The notes: a model not told the origin generated them from the sequence alone. A DNA stretch of 64,000 bases from Deltaproteobacteria bacterium (GCA_016214955.1 JACRMN010000023.1:274501-338500); one strand, 5' to 3'. Positions 25,593 through 34,358 are shown, counted from the stretch's first letter. Numbers and translations are program-made.

Positions 25593-25820
25593 ATGGCCAC
25601 CCGCCAGACCGTCGCCACCGCCCTCGCCTACGCCCAGGCCCTGGTCCCGCACCTCGAGCACCAGGGCTACCGGTGCGACGATCCGTGGGCGCGCCGCATG
25701 GGCAAGGGTTGCAGCACCTGCGGCGTGGAGGTGGAGATCGCCATCGCTGACTTCCGGCGGACCGGCGACCTCGAGGTCTTCGAGAAGGAGATGAAGCCCC
25801 ACCTGAAGAAGAGGGCCTAG
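25593..25820 (+). CDS. 75-residue hypothetical protein with GCSTCG motif
   Basis: The last gene of the cytochrome operon, with GGAGG seven bases before the ATG. The protein is small, soluble and mixed-charge, with HLEHQGYRCDDPWARRMGKGCSTCG and a Lys-rich end (EMKPHLKKRA). Three Cys lie within 20 residues. I do not recognise the family. The stop overlaps the convergent MBL-like gene by four bases. Confidence 0.6.
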   Translation: MATRQTVATALAYAQALVPHLEHQGYRCDDPWARRMGKGCSTCGVEVEIAIADFRRTGDLEVFEKEMKPHLKKRA

Positions 25821-26536
25821 CCCGCCAGCCGCGCCGCGGCCCCGCGCAGCGCGGCGGCGGCGTTCTCCAGCACCGGCCCGTGGCTGGGCACGAGCCGCAC
25901 CAGCCCTGGCTCGTCGGCGAGCCGCAGCATGGTGCGGCGCACCGCGCCGGCGTCGGTCATGACCCGCCTCTTCCACACCGGGCCGGGGGCGGGCTCGCCG
26001 GTGAAGCCCAGGAGCCGCCACAGCAGGCCCCAGAAGCCGGGCAGGTGCGGCACTGCCAGGACGAGATCGCAGACGAGCAGGCTCGCCCGCGGACCGCTGC
26101 GCACCACCAGCACCCCCTCGCCGTTGGAGGCGCCGTCGATGGGCTCCATCCGCACCGCCGGGTCCTGCGGGAGGCTCCCGTAGTCGCCGTCCACCTTCAC
26201 CACCTGCTCGACGGCACCGCGCGCGGCCGCCGGGCACAGCACCCTGGCCCCGGTGCGCGCCGCCATGGCGTGGGCGTCGATGCAGTGGAAGGCGCTCGGC
26301 AGCACCAGCCAGGCGATGCGCCCGAGCTTGCCCAGCGCCTCCATGGTGGGCTCGCCGAGGGGCACGGCGTTGTGGAGCAGCAGCGTTCCGTCGGAGAGGC
26401 GCACCACGCCCATGGTTCGCGGGAAGTTGCGCCCGGGGATGCCGGGCACCACCGAGTCCACGGTCCAGAGGTTGTCGTCCAGCTGCCGGAGCGGGCCGTG
26501 GGGCATCACGATCCAGGGGCGCGGGGGCTTGGGCAT
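25817..26536 (-). CDS. metallo-beta-lactamase-like protein (DUF4336 type)
   Basis: About 239 residues. DDNLWTVDSVVPGIPGRNFPRTMGVVRLSDG, LLLHNAVPLGEPT, IAWLVLPSAFHCIDA and LVPSHGPVL follow the strand order of the MBL fold, but the HxHxDH zinc motif is reduced to a single His in SAFHCIDAHA. This fits the DUF4336 proteins, relatives of the fold with unknown activity. ATG 26536 was chosen over an upstream GTG; neither has a clear ribosome-binding site. There is no link to its neighbours beyond the convergent 4-base overlap. Confidence 0.6.
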   Translation of the reverse strand: MPKPPRPWIVMPHGPLRQLDDNLWTVDSVVPGIPGRNFPRTMGVVRLSDGTLLLHNAVPLGEPTMEALGKLGRIAWLVLPSAFHCIDAHAMAARTGARVLCPAAARGAVEQVVKVDGDYGSLPQDPAVRMEPIDGASNGEGVLVVRSGPRASLLVCDLVLAVPHLPGFWGLLWRLLGFTGEPAPGPVWKRRVMTDAGAVRRTMLRLADEPGLVRLVPSHGPVLENAAAALRGAAARLAG

Positions 26537-26632
26537 GGAGCGGACACGTCGCACGGACGTTGACCCTCAGGCAACGGGTGACACCCATCGGGGAGCGGTG
26601 CGGCCGCGGGCGCGCCTGGCCGCGGCGCCGGC

Positions 26633-27310
26633 TCAGGAGAGCGGCACCTTGCCCCCGGCGGCGTAGGCTTGCACCAGCCCGCCGTCGGCGAGGAAGTGCC
26701 CCGCCATCCCCGAGACGTCGCGGACCCGGGCGTCGAGGCCGCGGGCGGCGAGGGCCGCGGCAAGCGCCTCCCGCGCCCCGCCGTAGAGCGCCCGCTGCGC
26801 CAGGTTCATGCGCACCAGGCCGTCGCCCTCCTCGGCGGCCCGCTCGCGGAGCGCCTGGCCGCAGGCGCCGGCGTCGAGCGACGAGACCTCGCGGCAGGCG
26901 AGCGGCCGCACCGGGTGGACGAGGCAGGTGCCCGCCCGGTCGAGGAAGGGGCAGGTGAGGCGGCCGCGGATGCGGTCGGCGTCGTCGCACCAGCGCACCT
27001 GGGCGTGGAAGGCGAGCAGCGCGGTGCCGCGGCGGGCCGCCTCGGCGGGGCCGAGCGCGCGGCGCAGGTAGCCGGCCACGGCGATGCCCTCGAGCGGGAG
27101 CGTGGCCACGTTGACGGTGCAGCAGGCCGAGCAGCCCGGGCCGCAGGCCGGACGCGCGATCTCCTCGGGCGCGAGCGCCCGGGCGATGCGCTCCTCCACC
27201 CGGGCGAGGAGGCCGCCGCAGCCGGCCTCGTCGATGGGCCCCGCCCCCAGCGCCGCGGCCGCGAGCCGCTCCACCTCGGCCGCGAGCGCCTTCACCCGCG
27301 TCTCGTCCAT
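26633..27310 (-). CDS. YkgJ-like cysteine-cluster protein
   Basis: A 225-residue cytoplasmic protein with the cluster CGPGCSACC near residue 73, and further Cys in TCPFLDRAGTCLVH and RPLACREVSS, the pattern of the YkgJ zinc/iron-chelating family. These proteins are thought to bind a metal or Fe-S centre; their role is unknown. The ATG at 27310 has GGAGGGG six bases upstream. It appears monocistronic. Confidence 0.8.
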   Translation of the reverse strand: MDETRVKALAAEVERLAAAALGAGPIDEAGCGGLLARVEERIARALAPEEIARPACGPGCSACCTVNVATLPLEGIAVAGYLRRALGPAEAARRGTALLAFHAQVRWCDDADRIRGRLTCPFLDRAGTCLVHPVRPLACREVSSLDAGACGQALRERAAEEGDGLVRMNLAQRALYGGAREALAAALAARGLDARVRDVSGMAGHFLADGGLVQAYAAGGKVPLS

Positions 27311-27391
27311 GGCCCCTCCGGCGGCGAGCATGGCACGGCCCGACGGGACGGGACGTCCCATCGGGCCGCAGGCCTTCGGGGGAGATCGCTG

Positions 27392-28009
27392 CTACGTGGG
27401 GTTGGGCACGTCGATGTGCAGCTCGACGCGCCGGTTCTTGGCCCGCCCGTCGGCGCTGTTGTTGTCGGCCACCGGCTTGGTCTCGCCCAGGCCGAGGACC
27501 AGGATCTGCTTCTCCTGCACGCCGCGGGAGAGCAGCACCCGCTTCACGGCGTCGGCGCGGCGCAGCGACAGCTCCTCGTTGGCGGCGGCGCCGCCGACCG
27601 AATCGGTGTGCCCCTCGATGCGCACCCGGTCGTCGCCGTACTTGGCGACGATGTCGCCCACCTTGCTCACCTGCGCCACCGCGTCTTGCTTGAGCACGGC
27701 GCTGCCGGTGTCGAAGAGGATGTCGCCGGCCATCTGCACCAGCAGGCCGTTCTCGGTCTTCTTCACCTGCGCCACCTTCTCCAGGTCCTGGCGCTGCTTG
27801 TCGAGGTAGAGGCCCACCGAGCCGCCGGCCAGCGCGCCCACGCCGAGGCCGATGAGGGCGCCCTTGCCGCCGCCCACCAGGGCGCCGACGCCGGCGCCCG
27901 CGGCGCCTCCCACTCCGGCACCGATGGCGGTGTCGCGGCCGGGCGTCACGCAGCCGGCCATGAGGGTGATGGCCGCCAGTGCGGACAGGGAACGAGGGGG
28001 TGCGTGCAT
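27392..28009 (-). CDS. OmpA-family peptidoglycan-binding lipoprotein
   Basis: A 205-residue outer-membrane lipoprotein. The lipobox LMAGC is near residue 20. A Gly-rich segment (GAGVGGAAGAGVGALVGGGKG) of the glycine-zipper type may insert in the membrane. The C-terminal OmpA domain has DILFDTGSAVLK, IEGHTDSVG, NEELSLRRADAVKRVL and NRRVELHI, with the Asp and Arg that bind diaminopimelate. It should tether the outer membrane to the wall. GGAGACC precedes the ATG. Confidence 0.9.
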   Translation of the reverse strand: MHAPPRSLSALAAITLMAGCVTPGRDTAIGAGVGGAAGAGVGALVGGGKGALIGLGVGALAGGSVGLYLDKQRQDLEKVAQVKKTENGLLVQMAGDILFDTGSAVLKQDAVAQVSKVGDIVAKYGDDRVRIEGHTDSVGGAAANEELSLRRADAVKRVLLSRGVQEKQILVLGLGETKPVADNNSADGRAKNRRVELHIDVPNPT

Positions 28010-28091
28010 GTGGTCTCCTCCCAGAGACGTCGGGCGCGGCGGCCTCGGCTCACCGCGGGTGGACCTTCCCTGTAACGAAGGCGCGGCCCAC

Positions 28092-28104
28092 GGGGGACTC
28101 CCCC
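28092..28104. other. short G5/C5 hairpin upstream of the OmpA gene
   Basis: GGGGGACTCCCCC can form a 5-bp stem with a 3-base loop in the 134 bases between the aldo/keto reductase stop and the OmpA start. It may be a weak terminator for the reductase, which is also on the minus strand. No T-run is present. Confidence 0.2.
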
Positions 28105-28143
28105 GAAGGGTCGCGCGAGCGCGTCGCGGATCCCGCGGCGCGC

Positions 28144-29202
28144 TCAGGCACGGCGGAACCAGAGCGCCTGCGCCGCCACCGGCTCGGCCTTGCGCTCCAG
28201 CGCCGCGAGCTGCGGCCCGTCGAGCGGCGTGAACTCGCGGGCGATGGCCACGTTCTCCTCGAGCTGGGCCACCGAGTCGCAGCCGACGATCACCGTCGAG
28301 ACCGGCAGCGAGAGCACGTAGCGCATCGCCTCGCGCATGGTGAGCGTTCCCGCCCGCGTGGCCTTCACCCGGCCGCGCTGCTGCTCGATGGGCGGCGGCG
28401 TCCAGCCGGCGAGCAGCCGCCCGCGCGCCGGGATCTTCATGCCGATGATGCCCATCTCCTTCTCCACCGCCAGCGGCAGCAGGCCGGCGCGGAACGGCAG
28501 GTGGTGCGGATCGGCGGCGTTCACCGCCATGAGCACGGTGTCGAAGGGGTAGCGGCGGATGGCCTCGGCCAGCACCTCGGGGTCGGTGTGGCCCGAGAGG
28601 CCCAGGAACCGCACCAGCTTCTCCCGGCGCGCCTGCTCGAAGGCCTCGATGGCACCGCCCTTCGCGAACACCCGCTCCACGTCGCCCATGGAGTCCATGG
28701 CGTGGAGCTGCCACAGATCCACGTGGTCGGTCTGGAGCAGCTCCAGCGATCGGGAGAGGAGCCGCAGCGAGCCCTCGCGCGTGCGGTCGTGGGTCTTGGT
28801 GGCCAGGAAGGCCTCCGCCCGCCGGCGCTTCATCACCTGGCCGATGTAGCGCTCGCTCCAGCGCGCCTCGCCGCCGTAGCGGGCCGAGGTGTCGAGATAG
28901 TTCACGCCCAGGTCGAGGGCGCGCTCGACGAGGGGCACCGCCACCTGCTCGTTGTCGGGCCGCTCCACCGCCGCCTGGCCGCCCAGGCTGAAGAGGCCGA
29001 CGCGGTGGCCGGTGCGGCCCAGGTTGCGGGTGGGCATGGCCGCGGCGGTGACCGGGTTCCAGGGTCCGGCCGCGGGCCGCGCCGCCGGAGCCGGGGCTGC
29101 CGCGCCTGCCCGGGCGGCGGCCACGCCCAGGGCCGCGCCGGCGCCCAGCTTGAGGATGTCGCGCCGGCTCGCCTCGCCGCTGCTGCCCTTGCGCTTCGCC
29201 AT
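28144..29202 (-). CDS. Tat-exported aldo/keto reductase
   Basis: A 352-residue NADPH-type oxidoreductase. The N-terminus has a twin-arginine signal (ASRRDILKLGAGAALGVAAA). The catalytic Tyr is in LDTSARYGG with its Asp in NYLDTS, a Lys in FLATKTH and the His in DLWQLHAM, the four residues of the family. ATG 29202 has GAGGAG eight bases upstream. Export by Tat implies folding with cofactor in the cytoplasm before transport. The substrate is unknown. Similar Tat-linked reductases are common in myxobacteria. Confidence 0.85.
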   Translation of the reverse strand: MAKRKGSSGEASRRDILKLGAGAALGVAAARAGAAAPAPAARPAAGPWNPVTAAAMPTRNLGRTGHRVGLFSLGGQAAVERPDNEQVAVPLVERALDLGVNYLDTSARYGGEARWSERYIGQVMKRRRAEAFLATKTHDRTREGSLRLLSRSLELLQTDHVDLWQLHAMDSMGDVERVFAKGGAIEAFEQARREKLVRFLGLSGHTDPEVLAEAIRRYPFDTVLMAVNAADPHHLPFRAGLLPLAVEKEMGIIGMKIPARGRLLAGWTPPPIEQQRGRVKATRAGTLTMREAMRYVLSLPVSTVIVGCDSVAQLEENVAIAREFTPLDGPQLAALERKAEPVAAQALWFRRA

Positions 29203-29382
29203 GACCCGCTCCTCGCCGCGCCGCGGAACCTGGCGTGGCCGAAGGGAAAAGAGTAGCCCGCCGGGCCGGAGCCGGGGCGCCCCATCGGGGGCAGCGACGT
29301 TCATCTTCCCGTCATGGTCCGGGGCCTACCTTCGCTCGCGTGACGGGCCACGGAGGCCCGCAAGGAAACAGGAGACGCGGTC

Positions 29383-30417
29383 ATGAAAGTGAAGGTCTGG
29401 GATCTCTTCGTGCGGTTCTTCCACTGGGCGCTGGCGGCGGCGGTGCTGGGCTCCTTCCTCACCTCGGAGTCCGACGGGCTCGTGCACCTGCACGCCCGCA
29501 TCGGCCTGGCCGTGCTGGCGCTGGTGGCGGCGCGCGTGGCCTGGGGCTTCCTCGGCTCTCCCGCGGCCCGCTTCTCCGCCTTCGTGCGCGGCCCGCGCGC
29601 GGTGCTGGCCTACGGCCGCGAGATGCTCTCCGGCCGCCCGCGGCCCCACCTCTCCCACAACCCGATGGGCGGGGTGATGGTGGTGGCGCTGCTGGGCGTG
29701 CTCCTCGGCCTGGTGGTCACCGGCTCGCTCGTCTACGCCGGCCCCGAGTTCGCGGGCCCGCTCACCGGCCACCTCTCCCGGTCGGCGGCCCACGGCATCA
29801 AGGAGGTGCACGAGGGGCTCTCGGGGGCGCTCGTCGCCATGGTCGTGGCCCACGTGGCCGGCGTCCTCCTCTCCTCGCTCCTCGAGCGCCAGAACCTGGT
29901 GAAGGGCATGGTCACCGGCTGGAAGCGCGACCCGGCCGGCAGCGCCGCAGCCGCGCCGGCCGCCGGGGCGCGGCCGCTGCGCGTCGCCGCCGCCGTCCTC
30001 TTCGGCGCCGCCGCCACCGTGGGCCTCGCCCTGCTGCTGGGCGTGCCCTCGCGCGCCCACGCCGCCGCCCCCGTGGCCCAGGAGCTGCTGCGCGAGTACG
30101 AGGCCGCGGCCCGCAAGGAGAACCCGGCCTTCGCCGGGTTCCAGGCCGCCGAGGGGCGCCGCATCTACCAGACCACCCACCTGCAGGACGGCGCCCCGGT
30201 CTCCTGCGCCACCTGCCACACCGCCGACCCGCGCCAGCGCGGCACCACCCCGGCCGGCAAGCTGGTGGACCCGCTCGCCCCCTCGGCCAACCCGGTCCGC
30301 CTCACCGACAGGCGCGAGGTGGAGAAGTGGTTCAAGCGGAACTGCAAGCAGGTCATCGGGCGGGAGTGCACGGCCGCGGAGAAGGGCCACTTCCTCACCT
30401 ACCTCCTCGGCGCCTGA
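29383..30417 (+). CDS. cytochrome b561 fused to SHP-type cytochrome c (DUF1924)
   Basis: A 344-residue fusion. Residues ~1-190 are a four-helix cytochrome b561 with His in RFFHWALAA, LHLHARIGL, HGIKEVHEG and VVAHVAGV for the b hemes. A further helix at ~200-225 (VAAAVLFGAAATVGLALLL) leads to the periplasm. The C-terminal domain has CATCH at about residue 275, followed by GKLVDPLAPSANPVRLTD, VEKWFKRNC and CTAAEKGHFLTYL, the signature of SHP (sphaeroides heme protein). SHP and b561 are usually separate genes; here they are one chain. AGGAG precedes the ATG. Confidence 0.88.
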   Translation: MKVKVWDLFVRFFHWALAAAVLGSFLTSESDGLVHLHARIGLAVLALVAARVAWGFLGSPAARFSAFVRGPRAVLAYGREMLSGRPRPHLSHNPMGGVMVVALLGVLLGLVVTGSLVYAGPEFAGPLTGHLSRSAAHGIKEVHEGLSGALVAMVVAHVAGVLLSSLLERQNLVKGMVTGWKRDPAGSAAAAPAAGARPLRVAAAVLFGAAATVGLALLLGVPSRAHAAAPVAQELLREYEAAARKENPAFAGFQAAEGRRIYQTTHLQDGAPVSCATCHTADPRQRGTTPAGKLVDPLAPSANPVRLTDRREVEKWFKRNCKQVIGRECTAAEKGHFLTYLLGA

Positions 30418-30429
30418 TCGGAGCCCACC

Positions 30430-31029
30430 ATGCGAGCCATCCCCTTCCTCCTCCTCCCCGCCGCCGCCCTCTGCACCCTCCTCCTGGCCGGTCCCGGCCT
30501 CGCCCACGAGCGCGAGCACGGCGAGCGGGGGGAGCACGAGTCCCACGAGTCCCGCCAGCGCGAGGGGCGCGACCGGGGCGAGGGGCGCAGCCGCAGCGGC
30601 GGCGCCGCCCCTCTCCTCACCTCCCCGGCCGCCGCCCTCTACGTCAAGGAGTGCGGCTCCTGCCACCTGGCCTACCCGCCGGGCATGCTGCCGGCCGCCT
30701 CCTGGCGGCGCACCATGGAGGGGCTGGAGCGCCACTTCGGCCAGAACGCCGAGCTCGATCCGCAGGCCCAGGCAGAGCTCACCACCTACCTCGTGGACAG
30801 CGCCGCCGAGTCGGGCAGCGACCGCAAGTCGCGCAAGATCCTCTCCTCGCTGGGCGGCGGCGCCCCGCTGCGCGTCAGCGAGACACCCTACTTCCAGCGC
30901 AAGCACCGCGAGGTCGCCGCCGGCGTGATCGCCCGCCCGACCATCAAGACCTGGGCCAACTGCGGCGCCTGCCACGGCGGCGCGAGGGAATGGGATTTCT
31001 CGGAGGATCGGGTGAAGATCCCCCGGTAG
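30430..31029 (+). CDS. diheme cytochrome c (DHC), partner of b561-SHP
   Basis: A 199-residue periplasmic cytochrome with a signal (LLLPAAALCTLLLAGPGLA), then a His/Glu/Arg-rich linker that could bind metal (HEREHGERGEHESHE), then heme motifs CGSCH with LAYPPGMLPAASW and, at the end, CGACH with GGAREWDF. This is the DHC layout: DHC receives electrons from the b-type cytochrome and reduces SHP, which binds O2, NO or other small ligands. It follows the fusion gene by 12 bases. Confidence 0.87.
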   Translation: MRAIPFLLLPAAALCTLLLAGPGLAHEREHGERGEHESHESRQREGRDRGEGRSRSGGAAPLLTSPAAALYVKECGSCHLAYPPGMLPAASWRRTMEGLERHFGQNAELDPQAQAELTTYLVDSAAESGSDRKSRKILSSLGGGAPLRVSETPYFQRKHREVAAGVIARPTIKTWANCGACHGGAREWDFSEDRVKIPR

Positions 31030-31059
31030 CCCTTCGCGGCCACGGGAGCGGGGAACGGC

Positions 31060-31761
31060 GTGCGCATCCTGATCGTCGAGGACACGGCGTCGCTGGCCCG
31101 CTCCCTGGCCCAGGGGCTGACGGAGGAGGGGTTCGCCGTGGACGTGGCCGGCGACGGCGAGGAGGGGCTGCACTTCGCCACCGAGATCCCCTACGACGCC
31201 ATCGTCCTCGACCGGATGATGCCCCGCATGGACGGCCTCACCATGCTCCGCAGGGCGCGGGAGCAGGGCGTCCACACGCCGGTGCTGCTCCTCACGGCGC
31301 TGGGCGAGGTGCAGGACCGGATCGAGGGGCTCGACGGCGGGGCCGACGACTACCTGGTGAAGCCCTTCGCCTTCGACGAGCTGCTGGCCCGGGTGCGGGC
31401 GCTGCTGCGGCGCCACCGCGGCCAGGCCCGCAACCAGGTGGAGGTGGGCCGGCTGCGGCTCGACCTGGCCGCCCGGACGGCCGAGGTGGACGGCCGGCTG
31501 CTGCCGCTCACCGCGCGGGAGCTGGCGCTGCTCGAGCTCCTGTGCCTGGAGCCCGAGACCACCTTCTCGCGCACCGCCATCGCCGAGCGGCTCTACAGCG
31601 AGGAGAAGGACCTGGACTCCAACGTCATCGACGTCTTCGTGGGCCGCCTGCGCAGGAAGCTGGACGCCGCCGGCCTCCCCGGCGCCGACCTCATCCGCAC
31701 CCAGCGCGGCGCCGGCTACCGGCTCGACCCGGCCGCCGCTGCCCCCCCGGCCTCCCGATGA
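31060..31761 (+). CDS. OmpR/PhoB-family response regulator
   Basis: A 233-residue regulator. The receiver domain has EDTA near residue 8, the phospho-acceptor Asp in DAIVLDRMMPRMDG, Thr in LLLTALG and Lys in YLVKPF. The C-terminal winged helix has LTARELALLELL and DSNVIDVFVGRLRRKL. The GTG start follows the cytochrome gene by 30 bases and the stop overlaps the kinase start (ATGA). It probably controls the b561-SHP/DHC operon in which it lies, as in related clusters of other bacteria. Confidence 0.93.
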   Translation: MRILIVEDTASLARSLAQGLTEEGFAVDVAGDGEEGLHFATEIPYDAIVLDRMMPRMDGLTMLRRAREQGVHTPVLLLTALGEVQDRIEGLDGGADDYLVKPFAFDELLARVRALLRRHRGQARNQVEVGRLRLDLAARTAEVDGRLLPLTARELALLELLCLEPETTFSRTAIAERLYSEEKDLDSNVIDVFVGRLRRKLDAAGLPGADLIRTQRGAGYRLDPAAAAPPASR

Positions 31762-33134
31762 CCCTGCGCGGCAAGATCGTCCTGCTGGTGCTGGTGCTGA
31801 CCGTCGCCATCCTGGGCGGCCTGTGGTTCTTCCTGGCGGGCTCGGTGGGCGGCTGGTCCACCGACGCGCTGGAGCACGACCTCTCCGAGCGGGCCGAGGC
31901 GGTGGGCGCCGCCGTGGAGGTGAAGCGGGGCGGCCGGCTCGAGATCGAGGAGGAGGACCTGCCGGGCGCCGACGATCCCGCACGCCCCTGGCGCATCCTC
32001 GGGCCGGGCGGCTTCACCTGGGCCAGCAACCGCTTCCCCTGGCCGCCGGCGTCGCCGCGCCCCGCGCCCGGCGTCTCCCTGCTCACCGACGCCGAGGGGC
32101 GGGTCTGGCACGTGGTCACCCGGGCCGTGACCGTCTCCAGCAAGCACCGCGAGCGCGGCTCGGCCGACCTGCTGGTGCAGGTGGCGGGCGAGGAGGCTCC
32201 CTTCGTGGCGCTGGGGCAGCACTTCCGGCGCGGGCTGCTGGGGGCGCTCCTGGCGGCACTGGTGATGGGTGGCGGCGGGGCGGCCCTGCTGGCCCACCTG
32301 GCGCTTCGGCCGCTGCGGCGCTTCGCCGCCGAGGTGGACGCCATCGGCGCCCACTCCCTCGACCGGCGCATCGGCACCTCCGGGCTCGACCCGGAGCTCT
32401 CGCACCTGGGCGGCGCCTTCAACGACCTGCTCGCCCGCCTCGAGGAGGCCATGCAGCGGCAGCGGCGCCTGGTCTCGCGCGCCAGCCACTCGCTGCGCAC
32501 CCCGGCGGCCACCATCCTCACCCGCGCCGAGGTGGCGCTGCGGCGCGAGCGCGCGCCGCAGGAGTACCGGGAGGCGCTCTCCGAGATCGCCGGCGCGGCC
32601 CGGGAGTCGGCCGGGCTCATCGCCCACCTGCTCACCCTCTCGCGGCTCGACGAGCGGCAGCGGGCACTGGATCTCACGGAGCTGCCGGTCGCCGAGGTGG
32701 CAGGCGAGGTGGCGCGGCTCCTCGCCCCCCGCTCCGCCGAGGCCGAGGTCTCGCTGGCGGTGGAGGTGCCGCCGGAGCTCCGGGTCCGCGCCGAGCGCGC
32801 TGCGCTGCGCGAGCTGCTCGAGGCCCTCTGCGACAACGCCCTTTGCTACACCCCGCGCGGCGGCCACGCCGGCATCCGCGCCGCGGCGGCCCCCGGCGGC
32901 GCCGTGGAGCTCACCGTCTGGGACGACGGCCCGGGCATCCCGGCCGAGGAGCGGAGCCAGGTGCTGGAGCGCTTCTTCCGCGGCAGCGCCTCGGCGGGAA
33001 AGCCCGGCAGCGGCCTGGGCCTGCCCATCGCCCAGGCCATCGCCGAGGCCCACCGGGCCGCGCTCACGCTCGGCGACCGGCCGGGCGGTGGGCTCGAGGT
33101 GCGCGTCCGGTTCCCGGCCACGGCGAGCGCGTGA
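31758..33134 (+). CDS. sensor histidine kinase of the DHC/SHP locus
   Basis: A 458-residue kinase with two membrane helices (residues ~6-28 and ~160-182) around a periplasmic domain of about 130 residues with no recognised fold, then HAMP, HisKA with the acceptor His in SRASHSLRTPAA, and HATPase with DNALCYTP, DDGPGIP, RFFRG and GSGLGLPIA boxes. The usual Glu after the acceptor His is Ser here, as in several kinases of this type. It should phosphorylate the regulator just upstream. The signal is unknown but the context suggests a respiratory or ligand cue. Confidence 0.92.
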   Translation: MTLRGKIVLLVLVLTVAILGGLWFFLAGSVGGWSTDALEHDLSERAEAVGAAVEVKRGGRLEIEEEDLPGADDPARPWRILGPGGFTWASNRFPWPPASPRPAPGVSLLTDAEGRVWHVVTRAVTVSSKHRERGSADLLVQVAGEEAPFVALGQHFRRGLLGALLAALVMGGGGAALLAHLALRPLRRFAAEVDAIGAHSLDRRIGTSGLDPELSHLGGAFNDLLARLEEAMQRQRRLVSRASHSLRTPAATILTRAEVALRRERAPQEYREALSEIAGAARESAGLIAHLLTLSRLDERQRALDLTELPVAEVAGEVARLLAPRSAEAEVSLAVEVPPELRVRAERAALRELLEALCDNALCYTPRGGHAGIRAAAAPGGAVELTVWDDGPGIPAEERSQVLERFFRGSASAGKPGSGLGLPIAQAIAEAHRAALTLGDRPGGGLEVRVRFPATASA

Positions 33135-33137
33135 TCC

Positions 33138-34181
33138 CTACACCGCGAACCGGAAGTTGAGGATGTCGCCGTCCTGGACCACGTACTCCTTGCCCTCCAC
33201 CTTGAGCTTCCCCTCGTGGCGGGCCCTCGACTCGCTCCCCAGGGCGATGAAGTCCGGGTAGTGCATCACCTCGGCGCGGATGAAGCCCCGCTCCAGGTCG
33301 GAGTGGATGCGTCCCGCGGCCCGGGGGGCCCGGTCGCCGCGGCGGATGGGCCAGGCCCGCACCTCGTCCTCGCCCACGGTGAAGTAGGAGATGAGGTCGA
33401 GGAGCGCGTAGGCGGCCCGCAGGAACCGGGCCCGCGCCGGCTCGGCCAGCCCCAGCGAGGCCAGGAACTCCGGCTGCTCGGCAGGGTCCAGCTCGCCGAT
33501 CTCGGCCTCCACCCGGGCGCAGAGCGAGAGCACCTGCGCGCCGCGCGCGCCGGCGGCGGCCGTCACCTCGGGCGGGGGCGGGGCCGCGGCCGCCTCCTCG
33601 GCGGCGTTCACCACCACCAGGAGCGGCCGCCGCGAGAGGAAGCCGAAGTGGGCCATCTCCTTCTCCTCGGCGTCGCTCCAGCCCATGGCCCGCAGCGGCT
33701 GCCCCTTCTCGAGCGGGGCCAGGATCCGCTCCAGCTCGTGGTACTCACCCGTGCCGCGGTTGCCCTCCTTGCGGAGCCGGTCCAGCCGCTTCTCGACGAC
33801 CTCCTGGTCGTGGAGCGTGAGCTCGGCGTCGAAGTCGGCGAGCTCGCGGGCCGGGTCGGGCGGCGAACCGTCCTCTCCCGGGAAGGCCCGCAGCACCAGG
33901 CAGAAGGCGTCCACCTCGGCGAGCGCCCGCAGCGACTCGGCGTCGAGCCCCGTGCCCTTGCCCGCCGGGCCCGGCACGTCCACGAACCGCATCTCGGCAT
34001 AGGTGGTCTTCTTCGGCTTGAAGATGCCGGAGAGCGTGTCGATGCGCGGGTCGGGCACCTTGATGGCGCCCAGGTTCACCTGGGCGCGGCCGCCGCCGGC
34101 GCCTCCCTTGTGGAGGCCGGTGAGCGCGTTGAAGAGCGTGGTCTTGCCCGAGCGGGCGTAGCCGACGAGGCCTGCCTTCAT
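33138..34181 (-). CDS. ychF: YchF-type GTPase/ATPase
   Basis: A 347-residue Obg-family nucleotide hydrolase: P-loop GYARSGKTT, switch region and FVDVPGPAGKG (G3), VVVNAAEEA in place of the usual NKxD (typical for the ATP-preferring YchF), a coiled-coil insert and a C-terminal TGS domain (FTVGEDEVRAWPIRRG, GRIHSDLERGFIRAEV, VQDGDILNFRF). The G1 motif has Ala-Arg-Ser where YchF often has N-x-G. GGAGG precedes the ATG. A role in translation or stress response is known for the family. It is slightly shorter than the usual ~363 residues. Confidence 0.9.
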   Translation of the reverse strand: MKAGLVGYARSGKTTLFNALTGLHKGGAGGGRAQVNLGAIKVPDPRIDTLSGIFKPKKTTYAEMRFVDVPGPAGKGTGLDAESLRALAEVDAFCLVLRAFPGEDGSPPDPARELADFDAELTLHDQEVVEKRLDRLRKEGNRGTGEYHELERILAPLEKGQPLRAMGWSDAEEKEMAHFGFLSRRPLLVVVNAAEEAAAAPPPPEVTAAAGARGAQVLSLCARVEAEIGELDPAEQPEFLASLGLAEPARARFLRAAYALLDLISYFTVGEDEVRAWPIRRGDRAPRAAGRIHSDLERGFIRAEVMHYPDFIALGSESRARHEGKLKVEGKEYVVQDGDILNFRFAV

Positions 34182-34358
34182 GGCCCACCTCCGGCGGCCG
34201 GCGCGGTCCGTGGAGCCGGGCGCCGGGTCGCGAGGCCACGCTACCATCCCCGGAAGGCTCGCGGCGCACCGGCGCGCCGCCGCTTACATGCACGGGCGCC
34301 CCCCCCCCGGCCCCGGCTCCCCGGAGGCCAGCCACCCCGGGCCCTGAACTGCGAGACC

